Of a stretch of 64,000 nucleotides of DNA, positions 50,438-61,659 are shown one piece after another. The DNA is from Kosakonia oryziphila (GTDB lineage Bacteria > Pseudomonadota > Gammaproteobacteria > Enterobacterales > Enterobacteriaceae). Made by a program: the position numbers and the translations under genes. The DNA lies in NCBI RefSeq assembly GCF_900094795.1, contig NZ_FMBC01000028.1, forward strand, positions 1-64,000, written 5' to 3'. The notes beneath the pieces were generated by a model. That model made no database searches. It was not told where the DNA came from and worked only from the letters and a program-made list of their open reading frames with translations. How positions within the stretch are numbered: position 1 is the first letter of the stretch; every line of letters begins with the position of its first letter.

Positions 50438-52027
50438 ATGAATGAGCGTTTTATGTCCAGTTTGAGTTTTCCGGCGACACGCCGCGCGGCCAGCCAAACC
50501 GTCCGGCGCCGCCCTTCCGGGGTGCTGGTGGTATTAGCCACTTTTGCGGCACTGCTTGCCTTATTGCCCCTGGGATTTGTTATTGGGGTGGGTATTGATA
50601 CCGGGTGGCCGACGGTGAAAGCACTCATTTTTCGTCCGCGCGTTGGTGAGTTACTCAACAACACCTTTTTGCTGATTGCCTGCGCCGTTCCGGCCTGTGT
50701 GACGGTGGGCGTTGCCATGGCCTGGCTGACGGAGCGAACCACACTGCCGGGGCGGCGCGTCTGGTCGCTGTTGGCTGTTGCGCCGCTGGCGATCCCGGCG
50801 TTTGTGCAAAGTTATGCCTGGGTCAGCGTCGCGCCGGGTTTCAATGGTTTGTCCGCCGCCGTTTTTCTCGCTGTGCTGGCCTATTTCCCCTTTATTTATA
50901 TGCCGGTAGCTGCCGTATTACGTCGTTTGGATCCGGGACTTGAGGATGTTGCGGCCTCACTGGGCACTCCGCCGTGGCGCATCTTTTTCTGCGTGGTTTT
51001 ACCACAACTCAAGTTGGCGATTTGCGGCGGCGCGCTGCTGGTTGCGCTGCATTTACTGGCGGAATATGGCCTGTTCGTGATGATCCGTTTTGATACCTTC
51101 ACCACCGCCATTTATGACCAGTTTCAATCTACCTTTAGCGGCCCGGCTGCCAACATGTTGGCGGGCGTGCTCGCCCTATGCTGCCTTGCGTTGTTACTAC
51201 TGGAGACCGCTGCACGCGGTAAAGCGCGTTATGCCCGCGTCGGCGCAGGTGCGGCACGTAAACAGCACCGCTTTATACTTGGCGGCAGGAGTTCGGCGTG
51301 CGGATTCGCGCTGATGCTGGTGATGGCCATCCTTGCGCTCGGTACGCCGATGGTGGTGCTTGCCCGCTGGCTATGGCTTGGCGGTCTGATGAACTGGTCC
51401 AGCGCCGATTTGTGGCTCTCTCTGCGTCAGACGTTGTTTCTGGCATTTTGTGGTGCGTTGCTGACAACCGCGTTTGCATTGCCGACAGCCTGGCTTGCGG
51501 TGCGCCATCCGCGTCCGCTGATACGTGTGCTGGAGGGATGTAACTACGTCACCAGTTCGCTGCCGGGCATCGTTGTTGCGCTGGCGCTGGTAACCGTCAC
51601 CATCCGTTACGCCCGACCGATTTACCAAACCGAGGTAACGCTGTTTCTGGCATATATGCTGATGCTGATGCCCAGAGCGCTCATCAATCTGCGCGCCGGG
51701 ATTGCGCAAGCGCCGGTGGAGCTGGAACAGGTGGCGCAGAGTCTTGGCACTTCGCCCGGCAGAGCGCTGTTGAGTGTCACGCTGCGGCTGGCGGCGCCAG
51801 GCGCAGCGGCTGCTGCTGCGCTGGTTTTTCTCGGCGTCAGCAATGAACTGACCGCCACGTTGCTGCTTTCACCGCTTGGTACCCGCACGCTGGCGACCGG
51901 TTTTTGGGCGCTCACCAGCGAGATCGATTATGTTGCGGCCTCGCCCTATGCGTTGCTGATGATATTGATTTCCCTGCCGTTGACCGGCCTTCTCTATAAG
52001 CAATCACAAAAACTGTCGGGTCTTTAA
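50438..52027 (+). CDS. sfuB: Ferric iron ABC transporter, permease SfuB
   Basis: 529 residues (524 if ATG 50453 is used; neither start has a strong ribosome-binding site). Two fused BPD_transp_1 domains with about twelve membrane helices. The two EAA loops that contact the ATPase are visible: [20 protein letters not shown] and [20 protein letters not shown]. Moves iron across the inner membrane with SfuC. Seven bases after sfuA. Confidence 0.93.
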   Translation: MNERFMSSLSFPATRRAASQTVRRRPSGVLVVLATFAALLALLPLGFVIGVGIDTGWPTVKALIFRPRVGELLNNTFLLIACAVPACVTVGVAMAWLTERTTLPGRRVWSLLAVAPLAIPAFVQSYAWVSVAPGFNGLSAAVFLAVLAYFPFIYMPVAAVLRRLDPGLEDVAASLGTPPWRIFFCVVLPQLKLAICGGALLVALHLLAEYGLFVMIRFDTFTTAIYDQFQSTFSGPAANMLAGVLALCCLALLLLETAARGKARYARVGAGAARKQHRFILGGRSSACGFALMLVMAILALGTPMVVLARWLWLGGLMNWSSADLWLSLRQTLFLAFCGALLTTAFALPTAWLAVRHPRPLIRVLEGCNYVTSSLPGIVVALALVTVTIRYARPIYQTEVTLFLAYMLMLMPRALINLRAGIAQAPVELEQVAQSLGTSPGRALLSVTLRLAAPGAAAAAALVFLGVSNELTATLLLSPLGTRTLATGFWALTSEIDYVAASPYALLMILISLPLTGLLYKQSQKLSGL

Positions 52028-52028
52028 G

Positions 52029-53063
52029 ATGTTAGAACTGAGCAATATTTCCAAAAGCTTTGGCTCCGCACGCGTGCTGGACGGTGTGAACCTGCTTATT
52101 CCACCCGGCAGCCGTACGGCGATAGTTGGCCCGTCTGGCTCGGGGAAAACTACGTTACTACGGTTGATTGCCGGGTTTGAGCGGCCGGACAGCGGGCAGA
52201 TTATGATGCGCGGAAGGGCGCTATTTGCTGGTGATCAGTTTGTTCCCGCTCATCAACGTAAAATTGGTTTTGTTCCGCAAGAAGGTGCGTTGTTCCCGCA
52301 TCTGCGCGTGGGGGAAAACATTGCCTGGGGGCTGAGCGGATCCCGTCATGAGAAGCGTGCGCGTGTGGAGGCTTTAATGGCGATGGTGTCGCTGGATAGT
52401 AAACTGGCCCAGCGCTGGCCGCATGAGATCTCCGGTGGTCAGCAGCAGCGCGTCGCTCTGGCACGTGCACTGGCACAGCAACCGTCACTGATGCTGCTTG
52501 ATGAACCTTTCTCCGCGCTTGATACCGGTTTGCGTGTCGCCACACGTAAAGCGACAGCGGATTTACTTACTCAGGCGGGTGTGGCGTCGATTCTGGTCAC
52601 TCACGATCAGAAAGAAGCTTTGTCATTCGCCAGTCAGATTGCGGTGATCCGCCATGGGCGCTTTGCCCAGATTGGCTCGCCCTTTGAGGTCTATTCGCAG
52701 CCTGCGGATGAAGAGACGGCGCTATTTTTAGGTGACGCGCTGATTCTGTCAGCCGACGTGGCGCAGGGGAAAGCGCGCTGCCAGCTTGGCGACATTCCGG
52801 TTGATAATGCGTCAATATCCGGCGTGCGGCGCATTATGCTGCGCCCGGAGCAAATCAGCGTCGAGCCGTGCGATAGCGCTGCGGGGCTGCCGCAGGCGCA
52901 CATCGTGGATATTGATTTCGTCGGTTACCTCTCCACGCTGACGCTCGCTTTTGCGCATACAGACGAACACATTACCGTGCAGACTGTTACCCGGCCCGGC
53001 TGGTTGCCGGGTATGAAGGTCAATATCCAGATTAACGGCTGTGCGCGCGTGTTTGCTTTGTGA
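52029..53063 (+). CDS. sfuC: Ferric iron ABC transporter, ATPase SfuC
   Basis: 344 residues. Walker A GPSGSGKTTLLR, Q-loop GFVPQEGALFPHL, signature ISGGQQQRVALARAL, Walker B LMLLDEPFSALD, switch His in LVTHDQ. C-terminal TOBE-like domain (ISGVRRIMLRPEQISVEPCD). Directly follows sfuB. Third gene of the Fur-controlled operon. Confidence 0.94.
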   Translation: MLELSNISKSFGSARVLDGVNLLIPPGSRTAIVGPSGSGKTTLLRLIAGFERPDSGQIMMRGRALFAGDQFVPAHQRKIGFVPQEGALFPHLRVGENIAWGLSGSRHEKRARVEALMAMVSLDSKLAQRWPHEISGGQQQRVALARALAQQPSLMLLDEPFSALDTGLRVATRKATADLLTQAGVASILVTHDQKEALSFASQIAVIRHGRFAQIGSPFEVYSQPADEETALFLGDALILSADVAQGKARCQLGDIPVDNASISGVRRIMLRPEQISVEPCDSAAGLPQAHIVDIDFVGYLSTLTLAFAHTDEHITVQTVTRPGWLPGMKVNIQINGCARVFAL

Positions 53064-53212
53064 TCGCCCGCCATTGGTCTGGTGCCGGGCAGGGCGGCGC
53101 ACGTTACCAACTCTCGAAGGCGAACGCAGCGCAATACAGCCTGGCTGCGATTTTTGACCTGCTGGGGTAAATTTTCAGGCACTGCCTCCGGTAACGGGGG
53201 CAATTATCGTCA

Positions 53213-53947
53213 TCAGTTACCATATTTAATGTTAAAGCCGAGAGCATCCCCAACAGTATCGTATTCGCGGAAATTAAAAATAAGCGGCTTCCATTTGGTG
53301 GAATCGACAATGCCGTTTTCACTTAATAAGCCGTTTTCTACCCACAGATTGACAATATCCAGCTCGGCGAGAATAAAACGGCCTTTATCGCTGATGGACA
53401 CTAAACGGCATTCTGCCTGAATTGGGCATTCAGCAATACGCGGCGGCGCAACATCAATCGAGGCTTCCGCAGTCAGCCCGGCTTTAGCGAATTTATCATG
53501 GCAGATTTCCACGCCCCATTTAGAACCTATCTCATTAGGCTATTTTATTTGCTGGTTTGGCCCTGGGCAGTGCTCAAAATCCTCACGTACTACGTGTACG
53601 CTCCGGTTTTTCCGCGCTGTCCGTGTCCAAACCACCGGCAACAATTACGCCTACTGGGATAGGCTCTTAGTCTGGTTTTCCGACAGCGTATCGCCGCCGG
53701 TCAGCCTGCCAACCTGCTCGACTTTCTCCCACTGGGTATGATCGGGAATATTGATGACCGCATCGGAACCAGCAACTAAATTACTATGTGTTTTGCTCCC
53801 CTTGCTTATTCCAATAATGATTTTCTCGCCAAGGGAAATGGATGAGGATGCGGTGCAAATATTATTTCCCCCTTCACTATCTTGTGTTGTGACCATGAAA
53901 ACAGGAAAGCCATAATAGAATGAGTTGAGTTTTGATTTGTTTTTCAT
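53213..53947 (-). pseudogene. Flavin-reductase-like protein gene interrupted by a 145-bp element
   Basis: The N-terminal half (from ATG 53947) reads MKNKSKLNSFYYGFPVFMVT, TASSSISLGEKIIIGISKGS and ends LTGGDTLSENQTK before running into foreign sequence and a stop. The C-terminal half, ending at 53213, continues WGVEICHDKFAKAGLTAEAS, IDVAPPRIAECPIQAECRLV. Removing 53523-53667 plus one TA joins the codons as NQTK-WGVEICHDKF in frame, giving a protein of about 195 residues of the FMN-binding split-barrel (flavin reductase/flavoredoxin) family. Divergent from the yeaR-like cluster. As it stands the gene is inactivated. Confidence 0.85.
53523..53667. mobile_element. 145-bp MITE-like element inside the flavin-reductase gene
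   Basis: Bounded by imperfect inverted repeats (left GAACCTATCTCATTAGGC; right, inverted, AGAGCCTATCCCAGTAGGC) and flanked by TA at 53521-53522 and 53668-53669. No coding capacity. It contains an internal palindrome around CACGTACTACGTGTACG. Unrelated in sequence to the 265-bp element, but similar in size class and TA flanks. Such elements are moved by transposases encoded elsewhere. Confidence 0.75.
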
Positions 53948-54080
53948 TGTCCTTTTCCCTTATATTTAAAGCCGTAATGTGACTATTTTTCACCCTGTTG
54001 ATGGTTTTTTACAATAACTCTTTTTGAGTAGAGAGAATTAGCAAGAAATAGCCATCAAAAAAGTTTCCCACAAATTCCAA

Positions 54081-54103
54081 AAGAGGTATATTATATGCAA
54101 CAT
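54081..54103 (+). promoter_or_regulatory. NsrR-like site upstream of the yeaR-like cluster
   Basis: AAGAGGTATATTATATGCAA plus CAT matches about 17 of 22 defined positions of the E. coli NsrR 23-bp inverted repeat (AAGATGCATTT-N-AAATGCATCTT). It ends 54 bases before the first yeaR-like start codon. E. coli yeaR-yoaG is repressed by the nitric-oxide sensor NsrR. Confidence 0.5.
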
Positions 54104-54157
54104 ATGCTTTTCCCCCTCCCGGTGAGTACAGCTTGCTGAGAACTTTGAGGATGAAAC

Positions 54158-54490
54158 ATGCAACGTATCGCCATACCCGCAAACTATGTTCACACCCGCA
54201 CGACGCCGTTCTGGACGAAAGAAACCGCTCCGGCGTCTATTTGGAAACGCCATCTGGACGCTGGTACCCGGCAGGGTGTGTACCCGCGATTGAGCGTGTC
54301 ACAAGGGGTGATCCGCTATAACGGCTATGCGGATGAAACCAGCCCGCAACCGGTGGAAACTGTGACAATCAACGCTGGGGAATTTGCCGTCTTTCCGCCG
54401 GAAAAATGGCACAACATTGAAGCATTAACCGACGACACGATATTCAGCGTCGATTTCTATGTTGACCCGAATATTTTGCTAGAAGAGTGA
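54158..54490 (+). CDS. YeaR-like DUF1971 protein, first copy
   Basis: 110 residues, cupin-like. MQRIAIPANYVHTRTTPFWT then TKETAPASIWKRHLDAGTRQ, GVYPRLSVSQGVIRYNGYAD and FAVFPPEKWHNIEALTDDTI. Resembles E. coli YeaR (119 residues), part of the nitrate/nitric-oxide-induced yeaR-yoaG operon; the family is proposed to help with tellurite or nitrosative stress, mechanism unknown. GAGG precedes the ATG. First of three genes, followed by a YoaG-like gene after ten bases. Confidence 0.85.
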   Translation: MQRIAIPANYVHTRTTPFWTKETAPASIWKRHLDAGTRQGVYPRLSVSQGVIRYNGYADETSPQPVETVTINAGEFAVFPPEKWHNIEALTDDTIFSVDFYVDPNILLEE

Positions 54491-54500
54491 GGCATTTATC

Positions 54501-54830
54501 ATGACGACTGAAAATAGAGGTTATTCTTTAGCGGTTTCTCATTCCAGCAAGCGTGAGTCGAAAGAAAAAATATGGCTGAAGCCGATGTCGTTATATGTAC
54601 CGGATGTCGCCGTAGAAGCGGTTGCGGAGCTGACTTCCGGGTTTAGCGAAAATAACAGTGAATATGTTCTGACGGTCACGAACAATAATAATGGTGTTTC
54701 TGTTGATAAAGAATTCCCCAGCCTTGATGCATTGAAAGATCCGCTTAATGCCGCCGATGCGGTAAAAGAGTTGATTAACATTGTCCGTGGCTACGAATCG
54801 GATGAAGAAACCAATGTGTGCGGCTGGTAA
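54501..54830 (+). CDS. YoaG-like DUF1869 protein with N-terminal extension
   Basis: 109 residues. The C-terminal half (EYVLTVTNNNNGVSVDKEFP, then AADAVKELINIVRGYESDEE, ending TNVCGW) matches E. coli YoaG, a 60-residue dimer, including the final CGW. The first 50 residues (LKPMSLYVPDVAVEAVAELT) look like a second, degenerate copy of part of the same fold, so this may be a duplicated or fused form. Lies between two yeaR-like genes. Confidence 0.75.
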   Translation: MTTENRGYSLAVSHSSKRESKEKIWLKPMSLYVPDVAVEAVAELTSGFSENNSEYVLTVTNNNNGVSVDKEFPSLDALKDPLNAADAVKELINIVRGYESDEETNVCGW

Positions 54831-54853
54831 TACGATACTTCAGGAGGTTCACG

Positions 54854-55210
54854 ATGGCATATCAAATTCCGGCTCACTTCCGCCATACCCGCTCCACGCC
54901 TTTCTGGACGAAAGAAACGGTACCGCAGGCGCTGCTCACCCATCACAATACGAAAAAGGGTGTTTATGGGCGGTTGTCGGTAATGCAGGGTGCAGTGAAG
55001 TATTTCGGTTTTGCCAATGAGCACGATACCACGCCGGAAGTGAAAGCGGTGATTGAGGCCGGACACTTTGGCATCAGCCCACCGCAATACTGGCATCACA
55101 TTGAATTACTTACCGATGATACGTACTTCAATATCGATTTCTTTGCCGATCCGCACGAAGCGCTGGAAGGAAAAGGGATTGGTCAGGTGGTCAATACACA
55201 CCGCAGATAG
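54854..55210 (+). CDS. yeaR: YeaR-like DUF1971 protein, second copy
   Basis: 118 residues, close to E. coli YeaR in length and text (MAYQIPAHFRHTRSTPFWTK; GVYGRLSVMQGAVKYFGFAN; FGISPPQYWHHIELLTDDTY). Excellent ribosome-binding site (AGGAGG). Conserved His of PQYWHHIE may bind metal in the cupin fold. It is 23 bases after the YoaG-like gene and ends at a shared terminator. Roughly half identical by eye to the first copy. Confidence 0.85.
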   Translation: MAYQIPAHFRHTRSTPFWTKETVPQALLTHHNTKKGVYGRLSVMQGAVKYFGFANEHDTTPEVKAVIEAGHFGISPPQYWHHIELLTDDTYFNIDFFADPHEALEGKGIGQVVNTHRR

Positions 55211-55218
55211 ACGCCACG

Positions 55219-55242
55219 CGCCCGGCTCAAACCGGGCGTTTT
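55219..55242. terminator. Terminator between the yeaR-like cluster and budR
   Basis: CGCCCGG-CTCAA-CCGGGCGTTTT: seven-base GC stem with T4, between convergent genes. Confidence 0.75.
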
Positions 55243-55245
55243 CAT

Positions 55246-56118
55246 TCAGAAGTTATCAATAAACCGCCTCACCGCCGGTGAACGCTCGAATTTTCTCCAC
55301 GCCAGCGCCACGTCTGTTTTCAACACTTCACCTTTGATGCGGTGGAACGTCACCAGCGGATGACTAAAGCAGGACATGGACTGCGGGACAATGGCGAAAC
55401 CAAACCCTGCGCTGACCATGCTCAGCGATGAAGAAAATTGTGATGCCTGCTGCGGGTGGCTTATATCGATACCCGCGCGCAAACAGGCGTTGTAAATCAG
55501 TTCGTACAGCCCCGGCGCAACCGCCTGTGGGAAGAGCACCAAAGGCGTGTCGCACAACTCCGACAGTGACAGATCGGCTTCATCAGCCAACGGGTGTGAA
55601 CGGTGCAACGCAATTAGCATCGGCTCTTCATCAATCAATTTCAGATTAAATATTTTGCTGTTTTCACAGGGCAGGCGCACAAAGGCGACGTCGATCAACC
55701 CTTCATCCAGCTCCTGCATGAGCGTCGCCATATTATCCTCTTTCTGATGGAGCGTGACCTGCGGATAGTCATGCTGGAACTGGCGCAGCACGGCAAAAAT
55801 GCGGATGTGAAAAGCGTTAGAACTGGTCACGCCAAGATAGAGTTTGCCGTTGATTCCCCGCGCGATGCCTTTGGCTTTTTCCAGCGCGGCATCACTTAAA
55901 GCGAGGATCTGGCAGGCATCCTCGTAGAAGGCTTCGCCCGCCTCGGTAAGCTCCACGCCGCGCGTTAAACGGTGAAATAACGGCGTCCCTACTTCCTGCT
56001 CAAGACGGCGAATTTGTTGGCTCAGCGGAGGCTGTGACATGCCCAGCATTTCCGCCGCGCGGGTGAAATGTTGCGTCTGCGCAACAGCGACAAAATAGCG
56101 TAGATAACGAAGTTCCAT
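55246..56118 (-). CDS. budR: LysR-family regulator of acetoin synthesis, BudR
   Basis: 290 residues. N-terminal helix-turn-helix (MELRYLRYFVAVAQTQHFTR; AAEMLGMSQPPLSQQIRRLE) and a C-terminal periplasmic-binding-type effector domain. Divergent from budA with 107 bases between, the usual LysR arrangement. In Klebsiella BudR activates budABC in response to acetate and low oxygen. Confidence 0.9.
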   Translation of the reverse strand: MELRYLRYFVAVAQTQHFTRAAEMLGMSQPPLSQQIRRLEQEVGTPLFHRLTRGVELTEAGEAFYEDACQILALSDAALEKAKGIARGINGKLYLGVTSSNAFHIRIFAVLRQFQHDYPQVTLHQKEDNMATLMQELDEGLIDVAFVRLPCENSKIFNLKLIDEEPMLIALHRSHPLADEADLSLSELCDTPLVLFPQAVAPGLYELIYNACLRAGIDISHPQQASQFSSSLSMVSAGFGFAIVPQSMSCFSHPLVTFHRIKGEVLKTDVALAWRKFERSPAVRRFIDNF

Positions 56119-56225
56119 ATCGAAAACATCTCAAACCTTGATGGTTTGTATATTGGAATCTCTCGCTGAAGCGAGTCAATATTTAATCAGCTTTTCTAAA
56201 GGTCTACTCAATGAGGTATTAGAGG

Positions 56226-57005
56226 ATGACTAATCTAAATTATTGTTCCTGCAAAGAAAATTTAAGTGAAACAATTCGTGCTTTTTCTAAAAGCAAACCT
56301 GAATGTGTGATATATCAAACATCGCTAATGAGTGCGCTATTAAGTGGGGTTTACGAAGGAAATACCACGATTAAGGATTTACTCAATCACGGAGACTTTG
56401 GACTCGGCACGTTTAATGAACTGGATGGCGAACTGATTGCCTTCAACAGCGAAGTCTATCAGTTGCGTGCAGATGGCAGCGCCAGGGAGGCGCGTCCGGA
56501 TCAAAAAACACCGTTCGCCGTGATGACCTGGTTCCGGCCGAGCTACAGCCAGCAGTTCGATGCTCCCGTCAGCCGACAACAACTGCACGAGATCATTGAT
56601 AAACAGATTCCTTCCGACAACCTCTTTTGCGCCCTGCGCATTGAGGGCCATTTTCGCCACGCGCACACCCGCACCGTGCCGCGCCAGACGCCACCTTATC
56701 GGGCAATGACCGACGTGCTCGACGATCAGCCGGTCTTTCGCTTTAACAGTCGCGCGGGCGTATTGGTCGGTTTCCGCACACCGCAGCATATGCAGGGAAT
56801 CAATGTTGCCGGTTATCACGAACACTTTATTACCGATGATCGACGCGGCGGTGGCCATTTGCTGGATTATCAGTTGGATCACGGCACGTTGACCTTCGGT
56901 GAGATTCACAAACTGATGGTTGATTTGCCCGCGGATGAGGCGTTTCTTCAGGCCGATCTGCACCCGGATAATCTCGATGCCGCAATTCGTTCGGTAGAGA
57001 GCTGA
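56226..57005 (+). CDS. budA: Acetolactate decarboxylase BudA
   Basis: 259 residues. Converts acetolactate to acetoin. Family features: YQTSLMSALLSGVYEG, LGTFNELDGELIAFN, and the zinc His set in IEGHFRHAHTRTVPRQ, with VAGYHEHFITDDRRGGGHLL. First gene of budABC, 22 bases before budB. Confidence 0.96.
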   Translation: MTNLNYCSCKENLSETIRAFSKSKPECVIYQTSLMSALLSGVYEGNTTIKDLLNHGDFGLGTFNELDGELIAFNSEVYQLRADGSAREARPDQKTPFAVMTWFRPSYSQQFDAPVSRQQLHEIIDKQIPSDNLFCALRIEGHFRHAHTRTVPRQTPPYRAMTDVLDDQPVFRFNSRAGVLVGFRTPQHMQGINVAGYHEHFITDDRRGGGHLLDYQLDHGTLTFGEIHKLMVDLPADEAFLQADLHPDNLDAAIRSVES

Positions 57006-57027
57006 GACACGGACAAAGGAGTGACTA

Positions 57028-59495
<2,468 letters not shown>

Positions 59496-59523
59496 TACGT
59501 TTGCTGGCTCGGACACAGCCTTG

Positions 59524-59553
59524 CCTCTGCGATCGCGCAGGGGCCTTTTTATA
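59524..59553 (+). terminator. Terminator after budC
   Basis: GCCTCTGCG-AT-CGCGCAGGGGC followed by CTTTTTAT: GC stem with a one-base bulge and T5, about 30 bases past budC. Confidence 0.7.
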
Positions 59554-59874
59554 TTCAGGAATGAAGTTCATTATCATCAATAAACAGACATTTGAAGGTG
59601 TATCTAAATACACCCTATAGATGAAGCGTATCAGATGGCGGATAGCAAAAAGTGTCTAACGATTTGCGTAACCGTGAAAATCACGCTTGTTTCCTCAGGA
59701 TGTTCCGCTTTTCCCTCGCTAATCGACGCCAGTTGAATTATGTCGCCAGTTGTTCGCGAAAATGATCTGCCGGGTATATGCGATTTTCGGCAATCCAGTG
59801 CAAAAATTCTCGTTTTGATTATGGAGGCGTTTGCGCTTAACTGAAGAGGTCAACCTTAGCCGGAGCATTCGCGG
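59554..59874. other. Intergenic stretch downstream of budC
   Basis: 320 bases. A frame at 59740-59843 (MSPVVRENDLPGICDFRQSS to a stop) starts like an acetyltransferase but does not continue; probably debris. An inverted repeat GGTGTA-TCTAAA-TACACC at 59597-59614 could be a small operator. Nothing else seen. Confidence 0.3.
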
Positions 59875-60042
59875 ATGAAGAAAATATTGCAACAGTGGTT
59901 CGATCGCCGTACTCCTGTGCTGCCTGTGCACGTGGAGGAGGGGGAATATGATTCTGGTCGCCATGTGGCGCTGATGATCCCATTCGGTCTACTCTACGGC
60001 CTTGATTATCACCCTTCTGTATGGATTTACGATGAAAAATGA
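59875..60042 (+). CDS. Possible 55-residue protein, unrecognised
   Basis: MKKILQQWFDRRTPVLPVHV, then EEGEYDSGRHVALMIPFGLL and YGLDYHPSVWIYDEK before TGA. GGAG lies about ten bases before the ATG. Balanced amino-acid composition; no membrane segment or known motif. Could be a small gene or the remnant of a longer one. Confidence 0.35.
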   Translation: MKKILQQWFDRRTPVLPVHVEEGEYDSGRHVALMIPFGLLYGLDYHPSVWIYDEK

Positions 60043-60320
60043 GCGCTTTCATCTGGTGATGCGCTACAGCTATTGGAATGAACTGTGCGTAGCGGATTAG
60101 AACCCGCCTGAAAATGAACTGCATCCCACCAAAATTCATTTTGAAATTGCGTTTCATCTCTCATTTCCATCTTATTAACTAGCGTAAGCAAAGCTTTGCC
60201 CGGGAAATAACATAATGGAAAGCTTTACGAGCGATGTTAAATAGCGTCAGTGCAGCGCTGTCGAAAATTGTAACCATATGGTCATGTGTAGAAAAATACG
60301 CTTACACTCTTTCGGCGCTT
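60043..60320. other. Intergenic stretch upstream of the Pho-box region
   Basis: About 280 bases with no gene I can support; contains only short frames and an AT-rich run near 60160-60220. Confidence 0.4.
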
Positions 60321-60338
60321 TTGTCATATAGCTGCGAT
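60321..60338 (+). promoter_or_regulatory. PhoB-box-like site, upstream copy
   Basis: TTGTCATATAGCTGCGAT matches the 18-bp PhoB consensus (CTGTCATAWAWCTGTCAY) in 6 of 7 and 5 of 7 positions of the two repeats. It is followed after 12 bases by TAATAAT (60351-60357), a good -10, the spacing of PhoB-activated promoters. Confidence 0.5.
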
Positions 60339-60363
60339 TTTTTCACTATCTAATAATCCCCGG

Positions 60364-60481
60364 CTACTGCAACTTCGCCCAATCTTTGATTGCCGGGTTG
60401 CACATTTTAACCCTTAGGTTAATTTCATTTTTATTTTGCTTTTCATACACTCCTCCGGGCTAATGCCCGGAGTTTTTTTTC
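60364..60481 (+). ncRNA. Candidate small RNA or leader under PhoB control
   Basis: Predicted start about 60364 from the -10 at 60351-60357; end at a strong terminator (60450-60480). The interval of about 118 bases has no convincing frame, an AT-rich middle and a terminator hairpin with a long T-run, typical of Hfq-binding RNAs. It ends before the pstS promoter, so it is a separate transcript or an attenuated leader. Inference only. Confidence 0.35.
60450..60480 (+). terminator. Strong rho-independent terminator upstream of pstS
   Basis: CTCCGGGC-TAAT-GCCCGGAG with eight T following. Perfect eight-base GC stem. No coding gene ends close upstream on this strand. Confidence 0.85.
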
Positions 60482-60511
60482 TGCTGATTGATATTGCTCT
60501 ATTTTTTTGTC

Positions 60512-60529
60512 ATGACACAAAATTGTCAT
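60512..60529 (+). promoter_or_regulatory. PhoB-box-like site at the pstS promoter
   Basis: ATGACACAAAATTGTCAT: second repeat 6 of 7, AT spacer as expected, first repeat weak (4 of 7). TATCCT ten bases downstream (60540-60545) is a plausible -10; the start codon of pstS is about 60 bases further. Confidence 0.5.
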
Positions 60530-60603
60530 GTAAGCGCTCTATCCTTCCCTTCGTCCGCAAAATTATTCAAAAATCTATCAACTTTTTCGTTTTTGGAGAG
60601 ATT

Positions 60604-61641
60604 ATGGCAACGTTTAATGCATCTGTTCGCCTGATGGCCGCAGCACTTGCGCTTTCTACGACTACCGTGTTCGCAGCAACCAATGTGACTGGCGCGGGTG
60701 GCACCTTCCCGGCACCGGTATACGCAAAGTGGGCCGCTGAGTATCAGAAACAAGTGGGTTCTCAGGTCAACTACCAGGGAATTGGTTCTGCTGGTGGTAT
60801 CAAACAGATCATTGCGAAAACCGTTGATTTTGGCGCATCTGACGCTCCGATGAGCGATGACGATTTGGCAAAAAACGGCCTGTTCCAGTTCCCGACCGTG
60901 ATTGGCGGCGTGGTACTGGCGGTGAACATCCCGGGCGTGAAATCAGGCGAGTTGACTCTGGATGGTAAAACTCTGGGTGATATCTACCTGGGCACCATCA
61001 AAAAATGGAACGATCCGGAAATCACTAAGTTGAACCCAAAAGTAAAACTGCCGGACACCAATATCAACGTTGTGCGTCGTGCAGATGGTTCCGGCACGTC
61101 ATTCGTCTTCACCAGCTACTTGTCTAAAGTGAACTCAGATTGGGCAAGCAAAATCGGTAAAGGTACAACCGTTAACTGGCCGGTCGGTCTCGGCGGCAAA
61201 GGCAACGATGGCGTGGCCGCTTTTGTTCAGCGCCTGCCTGGTTCTATTGGTTATGTGGAATACGCCTATGCCAAACAGAACAACCTGACCTGGACTAAAC
61301 TGTTTGATGCTGACGGCAAAGTGGTTGAACCGTCGCAGCAGAGCTTCAGCAACAGCGCCAAAGGGGCTGACTGGAGCAAATCTTTCGCCCAGGATCTGAC
61401 CTTCCAGAAAGGCAAAGATGCATGGCCGATCGCCTCTACGACCTTTATCCTGGTCTACAAAAAACAGGATGACGCAGCGAAAGGCGCAGAAGTGCTGAAA
61501 TTCTTCGACTGGTCTTACAAAAACGGTAATGCGATCGCGAACAGCCTCGATTATGCTCCGTTGCCGGAATCTGTAACCAACCAGATTCGCGCCGCCTGGA
61601 AAGCGAATGTCAAGGACGCTTCGGGTAAAGCGCTGTTCTAA
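60604..61641 (+). CDS. pstS: Phosphate-binding periplasmic protein, PstS paralogue
   Basis: 345 residues. Signal peptide ([18 protein letters not shown]) then [20 protein letters not shown]. Phosphate-contact regions intact: [27 protein letters not shown] and [20 protein letters not shown]. Clearly related to but diverged from E. coli PstS, and stands alone: no pstCAB or phoU follows. It may deliver phosphate to a PstCAB encoded elsewhere or be a second, phosphate-starvation form. ATG 60604 with GGAGAG upstream; the frame extends to 60436 without support. Confidence 0.9.
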   Translation: MATFNASVRLMAAALALSTTTVFAATNVTGAGGTFPAPVYAKWAAEYQKQVGSQVNYQGIGSAGGIKQIIAKTVDFGASDAPMSDDDLAKNGLFQFPTVIGGVVLAVNIPGVKSGELTLDGKTLGDIYLGTIKKWNDPEITKLNPKVKLPDTNINVVRRADGSGTSFVFTSYLSKVNSDWASKIGKGTTVNWPVGLGGKGNDGVAAFVQRLPGSIGYVEYAYAKQNNLTWTKLFDADGKVVEPSQQSFSNSAKGADWSKSFAQDLTFQKGKDAWPIASTTFILVYKKQDDAAKGAEVLKFFDWSYKNGNAIANSLDYAPLPESVTNQIRAAWKANVKDASGKALF

Positions 61642-61659
61642 TTTTTTATCCACTACGTC

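Noticed and set aside
59508-59520. GGACACAGCC near the budC terminator, matching the end of the 265-bp element
   Set aside because: Only ten bases match and no second end is found nearby; likely chance.
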